Origin: Clostridiales bacterium
Lineage (GTDB): Bacteria; Bacillota; Clostridia; Oscillospirales; Oscillospiraceae
Reading direction: 5' to 3'
Assembly (NCBI GenBank): GCA_003150485.1
Contig: QALX01000001.1
Span: forward strand, 1-64,000
DNA: 64,000 nucleotides
Shown: positions 51,422 through 59,635 of the stretch, in pieces
How positions within the stretch are numbered: position 1 is the stretch's first letter
How the letters are laid out: each line of letters starts with the position of its first letter
The notes under the pieces: model-generated
Seen by the model: the letters and a program-made list of their open reading frames with translations, nothing else
Database searches by the model: none
What the model was told of the DNA's origin: nothing
Translations under genes and position numbers: made by a program

Positions 51422-53743
51422 ATGAAGTATGATGTAACTGCCATTGTGGAACGGACCGAGCACATTCTCAAATGCCGCCATGATGAAACCCTGATGGAGA
51501 CCAACGCCGCCCGGCTCCACGACTGCCTGGGTGAAGCCGTGATGCTGGCCATCAGCGACCAGTGGGCCCGCTGCCGGAAAAAGAGGGCGCCCCTCCGGCA
51601 CGCCTACTACTTTTCCGCCGAGTACCTGGTGGGACGGCTGATCTACAGCAACCTGTACAACCTGGGGATCCTCCAGGAGCTGCGGGAGGCCTTTTGCAGC
51701 AAGGGGGTGGATCTTGCCCTGCTGGAGGAGGTGGAGGACGCCGCCCTGGGCAACGGCGGCCTGGGCCGCCTGGCCGCCTGCTTCCTGGACAGCGCCGCCA
51801 CTCTGGACCTGCCTCTCACCGGTTACGGCCTGCGCTACCGCTTCGGCCTGTTCAAGCAGCGCTTTGAGCAGGACAGCCAGAAGGAGATGATCGACGACTG
51901 GACCCGGTACGGCGACCCCTGGAGCTATCGCCGGGACAAATACGCTGTCCGGGTGGCCTTCGCCGACCAGACCGTCATTGCCGTTCCCTATGAAATGCCC
52001 ATCATCGGCTACCACAACGACAACATCGGCACCCTCCGCCTCTGGCAGTGTGAAGCCGTCCACGAGCTGGACTTCGAAGCCTTCAATGCCCAGGACTATT
52101 ACCAGGCCCTGGCGGAGAAAAACGCCGCCGAGAACATTACCCGGGTCCTCTACCCCAACGACAGCACCTGGGAGGGCAAACGGCTGCGCATCAAACAGCA
52201 GTACGTCCTCTCCTCCGCCTCTCTCCAGGACATTCTGCGCCACTACAACCGGGCCCACGGGGACAACTGGAAAAACCTAGCCGCTTTCTGCGCCATCCAG
52301 CTCAACGACACCCACCCGGCCATGTCCATCCCCGAGCTGATCCGGCTGCTGATGGAGCGGGGACTGGACTTTGACCGCGCCTTTGCCATCACCAGACAGG
52401 TGTTCTCCTACACCAACCACACCGTGATGAGCGAAGCGCTGGAAAAATGGGACTTGGATCTGCTTCGCTCGGTGGTGCCCACCATCTGTGAGATTCTGGA
52501 GCAGATCGACCGGCGGCTGCGGCAGGAACATCCGGACCGCAACCTGTTTATCATCCAGGACAACACCGTCCACATGGCCAACCTCTCCGTCTATGTCTCC
52601 TCTGCCGTCAACGGAGTGGCGGAGCTGCACTCGGAGCTGCTGAAACGGGACCTGTTCCGGGACTGGTACGCCTGCTACCCGGAGCGGTTCCAGAACAAAA
52701 CCAATGGGATTACCCCCCGGCGCTGGCTGGGGCTCAGTAACCCGGAGCTCACCCAGCTGATTCAGGAACACATTGGCCCCGGCTTCCTCACCGATCTGAG
52801 CCGTCTAGAGGAACTGAAGCCCCTGATTGACGACCCCCTGATCGACCAGTTCAACCGGGTCAAGCTGCTGAAAAAGCAGCAGCTCTGTGACCGCATCTGG
52901 AAAAGCGAACGCATTGTTCTGGCCCCCGACTTTATCTTTGACGTCCAGGTGAAGCGGCTCCATGAGTACAAGCGTCAGCTCCTGAACGCCCTGTCTATCA
53001 TGGCCATCTACCAGGGGCTGAAGGAGGGCCGTCTCCCCGACTTCACTCCCACTGCCTGCCTCTTCGGCGCCAAGGCCGCCCCGGGCTACGACCGGGCCAA
53101 GGCCGTCATCCGCTATATCAACCGGATTGCCCGGCTCATCAATGGGGACCCGGCGGTTCAGGGCAAGCTCCAGGTGCTCTTTGTCCAGAACTACAACTGC
53201 TCTTACGCCGAGCAGATCATCCCCGCCGCTGACATCTCTGAGCAGATCTCCCCTGCCGGCACCGAGGCCTCGGGCACCGGCAACATGAAGCTGATGCTCA
53301 ACGGCGCTGTGACCTTGGGCACCCTGGATGGGGCCAATGTGGAGATCGTCCAGCAGGCAGGGCTGGAAAACAATTATATTTTCGGCGCCACCGTGGAGGA
53401 ACTGGAGTCCATCCGGGACAGCTATCACCCCCGGGCACTGTACGACGGCGATCCCATCCTGCACCGGGCGGTGGACACCCTGGTGGACGGCACCGTGGAG
53501 GTGGACGATCCCCAGGCGGAGCTCTATCGGGCGCTGCTGGACGGGGCCAACTGGCACCGGGCTGATCACTACTTCCTGCTCAAGGACTTTTCCAGTTACC
53601 TGGACGCCAAACTCCGGGCCAACCGGGACTACCAGGACCGACTGGCCTTCGGCCGCAAATGCCTGCTGAATCTGTCCTCCGCCGGTAAGTTCTCCTCTGA
53701 CCGAACCATCCGCCAGTACGCTGAGGAAATCTGGCACATCTAA
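51422..53743 (+). CDS. glgP: Glycogen/starch/alpha-glucan phosphorylase
   Basis: A GT35 enzyme releasing glucose-1-phosphate from alpha-glucans, 773 residues, somewhat shorter than E. coli GlgP. Key blocks are DAALGNGGLGRLAACFLDS (~101-119), YGLRYRFGLF, QLNDTHPA (~296), TNGITPRRWL (~422), KRLHEYKRQ (~517) and the PLP-lysine region EASGTGNMKLMLNGAVTLGT (~616), with LDGANVEI following. AGGAG lies 10 bp before the ATG. It is co-transcribed with malQ and ends at a hairpin. Confidence 0.97.
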   Translation: MKYDVTAIVERTEHILKCRHDETLMETNAARLHDCLGEAVMLAISDQWARCRKKRAPLRHAYYFSAEYLVGRLIYSNLYNLGILQELREAFCSKGVDLALLEEVEDAALGNGGLGRLAACFLDSAATLDLPLTGYGLRYRFGLFKQRFEQDSQKEMIDDWTRYGDPWSYRRDKYAVRVAFADQTVIAVPYEMPIIGYHNDNIGTLRLWQCEAVHELDFEAFNAQDYYQALAEKNAAENITRVLYPNDSTWEGKRLRIKQQYVLSSASLQDILRHYNRAHGDNWKNLAAFCAIQLNDTHPAMSIPELIRLLMERGLDFDRAFAITRQVFSYTNHTVMSEALEKWDLDLLRSVVPTICEILEQIDRRLRQEHPDRNLFIIQDNTVHMANLSVYVSSAVNGVAELHSELLKRDLFRDWYACYPERFQNKTNGITPRRWLGLSNPELTQLIQEHIGPGFLTDLSRLEELKPLIDDPLIDQFNRVKLLKKQQLCDRIWKSERIVLAPDFIFDVQVKRLHEYKRQLLNALSIMAIYQGLKEGRLPDFTPTACLFGAKAAPGYDRAKAVIRYINRIARLINGDPAVQGKLQVLFVQNYNCSYAEQIIPAADISEQISPAGTEASGTGNMKLMLNGAVTLGTLDGANVEIVQQAGLENNYIFGATVEELESIRDSYHPRALYDGDPILHRAVDTLVDGTVEVDDPQAELYRALLDGANWHRADHYFLLKDFSSYLDAKLRANRDYQDRLAFGRKCLLNLSSAGKFSSDRTIRQYAEEIWHI

Positions 53744-53757
53744 CCGGGAAAGCGCCA

Positions 53758-53787
53758 CCCCTCCGCCAGGTCCAGCCGGCGGAGGGG
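53758..53787 (+). terminator. Hairpin after malQ-glgP
   Basis: CCCCTCCGCC (53758-53767) and GGCGGAGGGG (53778-53787) form a perfect 10-bp GC stem. The following T-run is poor. Confidence 0.65.
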
Positions 53788-53808
53788 ACCTTGCCTCTGT
53801 CATCCGAA

Positions 53809-53837
53809 TTGACTTTATCCCGCCCCCGGTATAAGAT
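53809..53837 (+). promoter_or_regulatory. Promoter of the DUF4825 lipoprotein gene
   Basis: TTGACT (53809-53814) with TAAGAT (53832-53837) at 17 bp, or TATAAG at 15 bp. Confidence 0.5.
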
Positions 53838-53873
53838 GGTGTACAAACACCTGAATGGAAAGGGAGTAACCTC

Positions 53874-54437
53874 ATGACAAATACCAAACTCCGCCGCCTG
53901 CTTTGGCTGGCCACAGCTCTGGCCGTTCTGGTCCTGAGCGCCGCCGGCTGCTCCGGCGGCGATTCGGCCGCCAGCTCCGCCCCGACGGACTCCTATGCCC
54001 AGTCTCTTTACAACAGCCGGGTGCAGTATATCGGGGACAACGCCGCAGTGGGCAGTTTGCTATCCCAGTTGGGCGTGGACAACCGGATGGGCGCCTTTAC
54101 TATGGAGCTGCAAACCAAGGACAAGCCCTACGGCCTGACCCTGCATTTTGAGCAGGCCCCGGAGGACGCAACGGCTTTTTCCGACCAGTTCCAATATTAC
54201 GGCAACCTGCTTCTGGCACTGATTGACAACTGCGGTCAGGTCAGCTGTACCTACCCTACTTCTGAAAGCTCTGCCTCCCACACAATGACTTGGACCGCGG
54301 AGGACGCACACACCAGTCTGGACACAGATGTCAAAGCCTGCGGTGGCTCTGCCGAAGGCGTGGCGGCCCTGCTGGACACCATCCGCACGGTTTACCGGGA
54401 CAACCCCAATATCCAGGCATTTTACCAGGATACATGA
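53874..54437 (+). CDS. DUF4825-like lipoprotein
   Basis: A 187-residue lipoprotein whose leader ends at SAAGC (Cys ~26), followed by a Ser-rich linker and one globular domain. VQYIGDNAAVGSLLSQL (~50-66) and MELQTKDKPYGLTLHFE (~77-93) match the pattern of DUF4825, a domain often found in Gram-positive membrane or anti-sigma-like proteins. AAAGGGAG precedes the ATG. It has its own promoter and terminator. The function is unknown. Confidence 0.75.
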   Translation: MTNTKLRRLLWLATALAVLVLSAAGCSGGDSAASSAPTDSYAQSLYNSRVQYIGDNAAVGSLLSQLGVDNRMGAFTMELQTKDKPYGLTLHFEQAPEDATAFSDQFQYYGNLLLALIDNCGQVSCTYPTSESSASHTMTWTAEDAHTSLDTDVKACGGSAEGVAALLDTIRTVYRDNPNIQAFYQDT

Positions 54438-54487
54438 GCATTTCCAGGACCAGTTTTCCTCCCTCCTTTTCTCTGTAAAAAACAGAT

Positions 54488-54520
54488 GACGGCATGGTTG
54501 TTCCACCATGCCGTCTTTTT
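54488..54520 (+). terminator. Terminator of the DUF4825 lipoprotein gene
   Basis: GACGGCATGGT (54488-54498) and ACCATGCCGTC (54505-54515) form an 11-bp stem followed by five T's. Confidence 0.92.
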
Positions 54521-54626
54521 GCAGGATTTCCCCTCAATTCTCCTGCAAACCGACTGCGTTCTAGTTATTTGTGAAAATTCTATAAATTTTTTTCGGTATT
54601 TTCTCTCTTTTGTCTCCCTTCTCCCC

Positions 54627-54654
54627 TTGCAAATCCCGTGGTTTGTGCTAAACT
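54627..54654 (+). promoter_or_regulatory. Promoter of the unknown gene-cstA operon
   Basis: TTGCAA (54627-54632), 16-bp spacer, TAAACT (54649-54654), about 60 bp before the first start codon. Confidence 0.55.
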
Positions 54655-54717
54655 AGCAGTAGTTCAGATGAAACAAATATTGCACATCAAGTACAGGATA
54701 GAGACAGGAGGCAAAAG

Positions 54718-55251
54718 ATGCCAATGGATAGGGAGGCTCTTTTCACACGCCTTTTGAACGCGTACACCGCATATTACGATGTAGAACGGGTGGAAGGCCA
54801 AGAACCTTTGGTTGCGACCGCCTTTTTTCACGTCCACGGGGTGAAATACGTCCTGGTAAAGCGGGCCCAGCTCTGGGCGGCGGACAACAACGAATTCGTC
54901 TACTTCTTCTCCTGCCCCCATCTCACCGTGGAACGCTACGAACAGTGCCTGCAACTGGCCTATGACCGGGGATCCCAGCTGATTCACCCCGATGAGAACC
55001 ATATGAGCAGTTACATCGTCGCCCTGTTTCTCTGCGATTCCTGCGACGCCGAGGCAAAAAAACGCCTGAAGCGGTGCCGCATCCGGAAAAGTTTTCAATT
55101 TTCGCTGAAAGGCTGGATGGAGGTCCATACCGCCGTGGTCGATTTAGGGATGGATTCGGTCACGGCCAACTCCGACGGCCGGAAAACAGCGGAGTTTTTG
55201 AAAAGCGTGCTTCATCCTAAACGGAAGAAGCGCGGATTGTTTAGAAAGTAA
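54718..55251 (+). CDS. Conserved protein of unknown function preceding cstA (DUF8052-like)
   Basis: A 177-residue soluble protein without signal peptide or spans. The fold looks mixed alpha/beta: an N-terminal helix (ALFTRLLNAYTAYYDVER), a beta region (FFHVHGVKYVLVKRAQLWAADNNEFVYFFS, ~37-66; core KYVLVKRAQLW), then a helical tail ending in a very basic stretch (HPKRKKRGLFRK). I believe it belongs to a clostridial family catalogued as DUF8052, but that is from memory. AGGAGG lies 6 bp before the ATG and cstA starts 15 bp after its stop, so it is very probably co-expressed with CstA. It may modulate the transporter or respond to the same signal. Confidence 0.75.
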   Translation: MPMDREALFTRLLNAYTAYYDVERVEGQEPLVATAFFHVHGVKYVLVKRAQLWAADNNEFVYFFSCPHLTVERYEQCLQLAYDRGSQLIHPDENHMSSYIVALFLCDSCDAEAKKRLKRCRIRKSFQFSLKGWMEVHTAVVDLGMDSVTANSDGRKTAEFLKSVLHPKRKKRGLFRK

Positions 55252-55266
55252 GGAGTGTGGAATTTT

Positions 55267-57033
55267 ATGAATGCTGCTTTAATCCTGATCATCGGCCTGG
55301 CCGTACTGATCTGCGGCTACGTCTTCTACGGCGGCTGGCTGTGCAAGCAGTGGGGTGTCCAGGACACCACAAAAACACCTGCCCACGAAATGGAAGATGG
55401 GGTCGACTACGTCCCCGCCAAAGCGCCTGTCCTGATGGGCCATCACTTTTCTTCCATCGCCGGCGCCGGCCCCATTAACGGCCCCATCCAGGCCGCTGTC
55501 TTCGGCTGGGTCCCGGTCATGCTCTGGGTCCTCATCGGCGGTATCTTCTTCGGCGGCGTGCACGACTTCGGTGCCCTGCTGGCCTCCGTCCGTCACAAGG
55601 GCCAGTCCATCGGCGAGGTCATCGCTGTCAACATGAACGGTCGCGCCAAAAAGCTGTTCAACATCTTCGCTTACCTGACGCTGCTGCTGGTGGTCGCCGC
55701 TTTCGCCTCTATCGTGGCCAGCACCTTCTGCACTGTGGCACCCTCTGATGTCATTTCCGCAGAAATGGCCGCCGCACAGACTGAGTCCCACGCCGTTGTG
55801 GCCATGATCTCCATTCTGTTTATCGTCCTGGCTGTGATTTTCGGCCTGCTGGTCTATCGCCGCAATGCGCCTCTGGGTATTTCCAGCGTCATCGGCGTCA
55901 TCGCCATCATCATCTGCCTGGTCATCGGTTTGAACTTCCATCCCGTCGAACTGAGCTACAACACCTGGATGATCATCTGTGGTATCTACATCGCCATCGC
56001 ATCGGTCACTCCGGTCTGGATTCTGCTCCAGCCCCGTGACTACCTGTCCTCCTTCCTGCTCTACGGCATGATGATCATCGCTGTGCTGGGCGTGCTGGGC
56101 TGCGCCATCTTCGGCGACACCCACGCAAATATGGACATTCCCGCCTTCACCACCGGCTACAATGCCACTTACGGCCCCATCTTCCCGGCCTTGTTCGTCA
56201 CCATAGCCTGCGGTGCTATCTCCGGTTTCCATTCTCTGGTTTCCTCCGGCACCACCGCAAAGCAGCTGGACAACGAAAAGCACGCAAAGCCCATCGCCTA
56301 TGGCGGTATGCTGATCGAGTGCGCCCTGGCCCTGGTCTCCCTGTGCGCCGTGGGTTACATCTGGAACCAGTACGCCGGCGGTGAGATCACCGTTCCTACC
56401 ACCGTGTTTGCCACTGGCATCTCCCAGATGGTGGGCTGCATCCCCGGTCTGGGCAACGACACCGCAATCACCACAGTCTCCTCCCTGCTGGTCCTGGCCG
56501 TATCCGCATTCTGCCTGACCTCCCTGGACACCGCCACCCGTCTGGCCCGTTACATGTTCCAGGAATTCTGGCTGGAACCCGGCCAGTCCGTGGAAGATAC
56601 CACTGGCTATAAGAAGGTTCTCACCAACAAGTATCTGGCTACCATCATCACCGTCATCCTGGGCGTGGGCCTGGGCCTGACCGGTTATGCAAAGATCTGG
56701 GGCCTGTTCGGGGCTGCCAACCAGTTGCTGGCTGCTCTGGGTCTGCTGGCTGTGGCTACCTGGCTGGGCAACATCGGAAGAAATAACAAGATGTTCCTGT
56801 TCCCCATGGGCTTCATGCTGATCGTCACCATCACCTCCCTGGTTCTGACCATCCGGTCTCAGCTAATGATTCTGATGGGCAAAGTCACGGACGCCACCGG
56901 CGCTGTTGTCGCCGCCGACTGGGGTACCTATGCAAAGCTGATCCTCGGCGCTCTGCTGGTCATCCTGGCCATCATCCTCGCTGTCGAAGGCATTCAGACT
57001 CTGATCAAGCAGCATAAGGCAAAGGCTGCCTAA
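55267..57033 (+). CDS. cstA: CstA-family carbon starvation transporter
   Basis: A large integral membrane protein of 588 residues with about 16 spans. The conserved HHFSSIAGAGPINGP (~58-72), IGGIFFGGVHDFGALLASVRHKG (~95-117; core FFGGVHDFGA) and SGFHSLVSSGTTAKQL (~318-333) blocks define the family. Members transport peptides or pyruvate (CstA, BtsT) in enterobacteria. This is the shorter Firmicute form, and its substrate is inferred to be a small organic acid or peptide. AGGAG lies before ATG 55267; a GTG at 55255 is possible but has no good ribosome site. Confidence 0.92.
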   Translation: MNAALILIIGLAVLICGYVFYGGWLCKQWGVQDTTKTPAHEMEDGVDYVPAKAPVLMGHHFSSIAGAGPINGPIQAAVFGWVPVMLWVLIGGIFFGGVHDFGALLASVRHKGQSIGEVIAVNMNGRAKKLFNIFAYLTLLLVVAAFASIVASTFCTVAPSDVISAEMAAAQTESHAVVAMISILFIVLAVIFGLLVYRRNAPLGISSVIGVIAIIICLVIGLNFHPVELSYNTWMIICGIYIAIASVTPVWILLQPRDYLSSFLLYGMMIIAVLGVLGCAIFGDTHANMDIPAFTTGYNATYGPIFPALFVTIACGAISGFHSLVSSGTTAKQLDNEKHAKPIAYGGMLIECALALVSLCAVGYIWNQYAGGEITVPTTVFATGISQMVGCIPGLGNDTAITTVSSLLVLAVSAFCLTSLDTATRLARYMFQEFWLEPGQSVEDTTGYKKVLTNKYLATIITVILGVGLGLTGYAKIWGLFGAANQLLAALGLLAVATWLGNIGRNNKMFLFPMGFMLIVTITSLVLTIRSQLMILMGKVTDATGAVVAADWGTYAKLILGALLVILAIILAVEGIQTLIKQHKAKAA

Positions 57034-57069
57034 AACCCAGTTACCTGTAATAGCAACCCCAACTACTTG

Positions 57070-57102
57070 GAGCGGCGCCCGAAATCGGGCGCCGCTCTTT
57101 TT
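57070..57102 (+). terminator. Terminator of cstA
   Basis: GAGCGGCGCCCG (57070-57081) and CGGGCGCCGCTC (57086-57097) form a 12-bp stem followed by five T's. Confidence 0.95.
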
Positions 57103-57278
57103 CCATGGGTGGGAAATCCTGCCCCCAATCAGTCCACGGAGACAGCAGCGCCGCCATGCGCACGCAGCTCTCCTCAGCGCCCCGTTTTATCACCGCCCCT
57201 TCTTTTCTCCTTACGATGGTTTCTTAACGCCTGACAGCGCTCCATTTCCCTGCCCCGCCACGCGCCAAGTGCCGTGCA

Positions 57279-57313
57279 AAACCGGCTCCCGACAGGTCTG
57301 TCGGGAGCCGGTT
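57279..57313 (-). terminator. Terminator of the MMPL-lipoprotein operon
   Basis: AACCGGCTCCCGACAG and CTGTCGGGAGCCGGTT form a perfect 16-bp stem with a 2-nt loop. On the minus strand TTTT follows only briefly. Confidence 0.75.
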
Positions 57314-57325
57314 CTTACGTTTTTG

Positions 57326-59635
57326 TCATTTGCCGATGGAATCGGTCTTATAGATAAACTTGGTGGAGCAGTCCATGTCCCTGGCATTTCCGCCATAGGA
57401 CTGGTACTCCTTGGCGTAGTCCTGAATCGCTTCCAGACGGTCCACGATCCCGGTCAGGTCACCGTCCATCAGGCTGGTGAGTTTCTGAATTCCCTCTTCA
57501 TCAAACTCGGCCATACCGTCCGCCAGGTCGTTGGAGCCGTCCAGCAGCTGGCCGATGCCGTCGATGAGGGCGCCGGTCCCTTCGGACAGCTGGCCGGTAC
57601 CATCGGAGAGCTGTCCCAGGTAACCGGACAGGCTGTCTGCGCCGTCCGCCAGATTCGCAGTGCCGTCTGCCAGGCTCCCGGCCCCGTCGGCCAGGTCGCT
57701 GGTCCCGTCGGCCAGCTGACCCATGCTGTCGGACAGGGTGTTGCTGGCGTCGTCCAGTTGATTGACCCCCGCCACCAGGGCTCCGCTCTGTTCACTGAGC
57801 TGGTTCAAGCCCTGGATCAGGGCATTCAGGTTGGAACCGTTGTTCCCCGAAACCATGGTGTCGATGCCGCTTTCAATGGCCTGGGCACCAGCGGCAATTT
57901 GATCCGCACCGGCGGCCAGCTCTGCGGAGCCGTCGGCCACCTTGCCTGCGTAGGCGGCGATGGTCTGGGCGCCGCTCTCAATACTGGACAGGCCGCCCTG
58001 CAAGGTCCCCTCCCCGGTGCTGGTCAGGGCGCTGGAGACGCCGTCCTGGTACTGGAGGCTGGCTTTCAGCTCCTGGATGATAGCTGCATAGGTCTGCTTT
58101 ACCTCGTCGCTGACGCCCTCCGCCTTGCTCAACTGTTCCAGCTGGCCGATGGCGTCGTTGATATAGCCCTTCGAGGTGTCCAGGTTGGATGCCGCCGACT
58201 GGAGTCCGCCGGAAATGGACTGGGCGCCGGACTGAATCTGTTCTGCACCGGCTTTGATCCCGGCGGCAGCCTCATAGATGCTGGTGCCGTCGCTGTTTTT
58301 CAGCCCGGCGGAGAGCTGTGCCGCACCTGCCGCAATTTTCTCCGCACCGGTATAAATGGTGTCGCCGGTGCTCTTTTTGCCACCCAGCGCCGTTTTCAGG
58401 CTCTTCGCACCGCTGAGCAGCTGATTCGCAGAGTCCGGCAGGCCGGAAACGCTGTTGGCCAGGGTGTCCATATTGGATGCGATTTGGGAGGACCCATCGC
58501 TGATTTTCCCCGCCGCGCTTGCCGCATCGCCGGCCCCCTTCTTGATCTGGCTGGCGCCGCTGTTGACCTGGTCCGCGCCATCTTTCAGGGTGTCGGACCC
58601 CTTTGCGATCTTTTTGGCAGAGTCGTCCAGCTGATTCACGCCGTCGGCCAAGTCTCCGCTCTTGTCGTTCAGCTCGCCCACGCCGTCAGCCAGATCCTGA
58701 CTGCCGCTGACCAGCTTTTCCGACGCCTCACCCAGGTCGCTGAGGGCATCCTTCAGGTCATCTACACTGTCCACCTCGTCCAGGTTCAGCTCCTCCAAGG
58801 CGCTGTTTTCCGCCACCGTCACGGTGGTCAGCAGGGAGAAGTCCTTCACATCCGCCGTGATGGTCACGTGCTCCGGGATGTCCAGATCAATGGCCTTGCC
58901 ATCCCCGTCTTTCAGTCCCTTCAGCCCCAGGCTCTCGCTGAGGCCGGGCATGGCGATACCCACCACAACGGTGCTGTCGCCGCTGTTGATCACTTTGCCG
59001 TTGGTTACCTCCACGTTGCTGGCCGTACCGTTGTCCAACAGCAGGCCGGAGACCATCAGGAAGGGCTGATAGAGTGTGACCTGTTCCCCGTCGATCTTCC
59101 GGGTTTTGGCGGTGTTGTTCTTGTAGTCAAACTGGATGCTCAGCTTGCCGGAGGCCCCGTCCAGCTGTTCCGCCGACACCGCTTTTCCATTCAGCCGATA
59201 GGAGACGGTCACATCCACCGGCAGCTGGGCGGTGCTGGCGCCCTGGTAATAGATGTCGCTGCCCTTGGCGTTCCAGGTCAGCTGGTCGCCGCTGCCCCTG
59301 GTGTAGTCCTGGTCTCCCTTGACATTTTGGATGTTCTCCAGGTTGGAGACGTCCTTCAGGGTATCCTTACCGTCTCCGTTTTTCAGCCACTCGCTGACGA
59401 TCACCTGGTCCGGCTTGCCGTTGGCATCGGCAATGACGTAGACCGTTTCCTCTTTGCCGTCGGTGTCGCTGTGGCCCAGCAGCTGTTCCGCCGCCGTGGT
59501 CACCGCATCCGTCCCAGTATTCTGGGCAGAACTGGCCTCCGATCCGGTACTGGAGTCCGCCCCGCTGCCACAGCCCGCCAAAGTAGAGATCAACATCCCA
59601 CATGCAGTTGCCAGCGCTAATATTCTTTTCTTCAT
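57326..59635 (-). CDS. Repeat-rich helical lipoprotein paired with an MMPL exporter (YhgE-like repeats)
   Basis: A 769-residue lipoprotein: leader MKKRILALATACGMLISTLAGC, a beta-rich domain (~50-285), then ~430 residues of degenerate seven-residue units of the type LADGxxx / xxxGAxQ (for example QLADGTSDLADGAGSLADG). The units continue with interruptions to ~720, and no membrane span follows. The pattern resembles the extracytoplasmic helical part of YhgE/Pip proteins. At the DNA level this gives an imperfect 21-bp periodicity. Its start overlaps the MMPL stop by 4 bp, so the two proteins should be made together. A rod or conduit through the cell wall for the exporter is plausible but unproven. 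Confidence 0.82.
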   Translation of the reverse strand: MKKRILALATACGMLISTLAGCGSGADSSTGSEASSAQNTGTDAVTTAAEQLLGHSDTDGKEETVYVIADANGKPDQVIVSEWLKNGDGKDTLKDVSNLENIQNVKGDQDYTRGSGDQLTWNAKGSDIYYQGASTAQLPVDVTVSYRLNGKAVSAEQLDGASGKLSIQFDYKNNTAKTRKIDGEQVTLYQPFLMVSGLLLDNGTASNVEVTNGKVINSGDSTVVVGIAMPGLSESLGLKGLKDGDGKAIDLDIPEHVTITADVKDFSLLTTVTVAENSALEELNLDEVDSVDDLKDALSDLGEASEKLVSGSQDLADGVGELNDKSGDLADGVNQLDDSAKKIAKGSDTLKDGADQVNSGASQIKKGAGDAASAAGKISDGSSQIASNMDTLANSVSGLPDSANQLLSGAKSLKTALGGKKSTGDTIYTGAEKIAAGAAQLSAGLKNSDGTSIYEAAAGIKAGAEQIQSGAQSISGGLQSAASNLDTSKGYINDAIGQLEQLSKAEGVSDEVKQTYAAIIQELKASLQYQDGVSSALTSTGEGTLQGGLSSIESGAQTIAAYAGKVADGSAELAAGADQIAAGAQAIESGIDTMVSGNNGSNLNALIQGLNQLSEQSGALVAGVNQLDDASNTLSDSMGQLADGTSDLADGAGSLADGTANLADGADSLSGYLGQLSDGTGQLSEGTGALIDGIGQLLDGSNDLADGMAEFDEEGIQKLTSLMDGDLTGIVDRLEAIQDYAKEYQSYGGNARDMDCSTKFIYKTDSIGK

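Noticed and set aside
57560..58720. Direct repeats of ~21 bp, at first glance array-like
   Set aside because: They are degenerate, have no spacers and stay in frame with a seven-residue protein repeat, so this is not a CRISPR array.
57269..59620. A 783-codon open frame opposite the repeat-rich lipoprotein
   Set aside because: It is a shadow of a GC-rich, periodic coding sequence. It has no ribosome site or plausible leader, and the opposite strand has a lipoprotein signal and an overlap with the MMPL gene.
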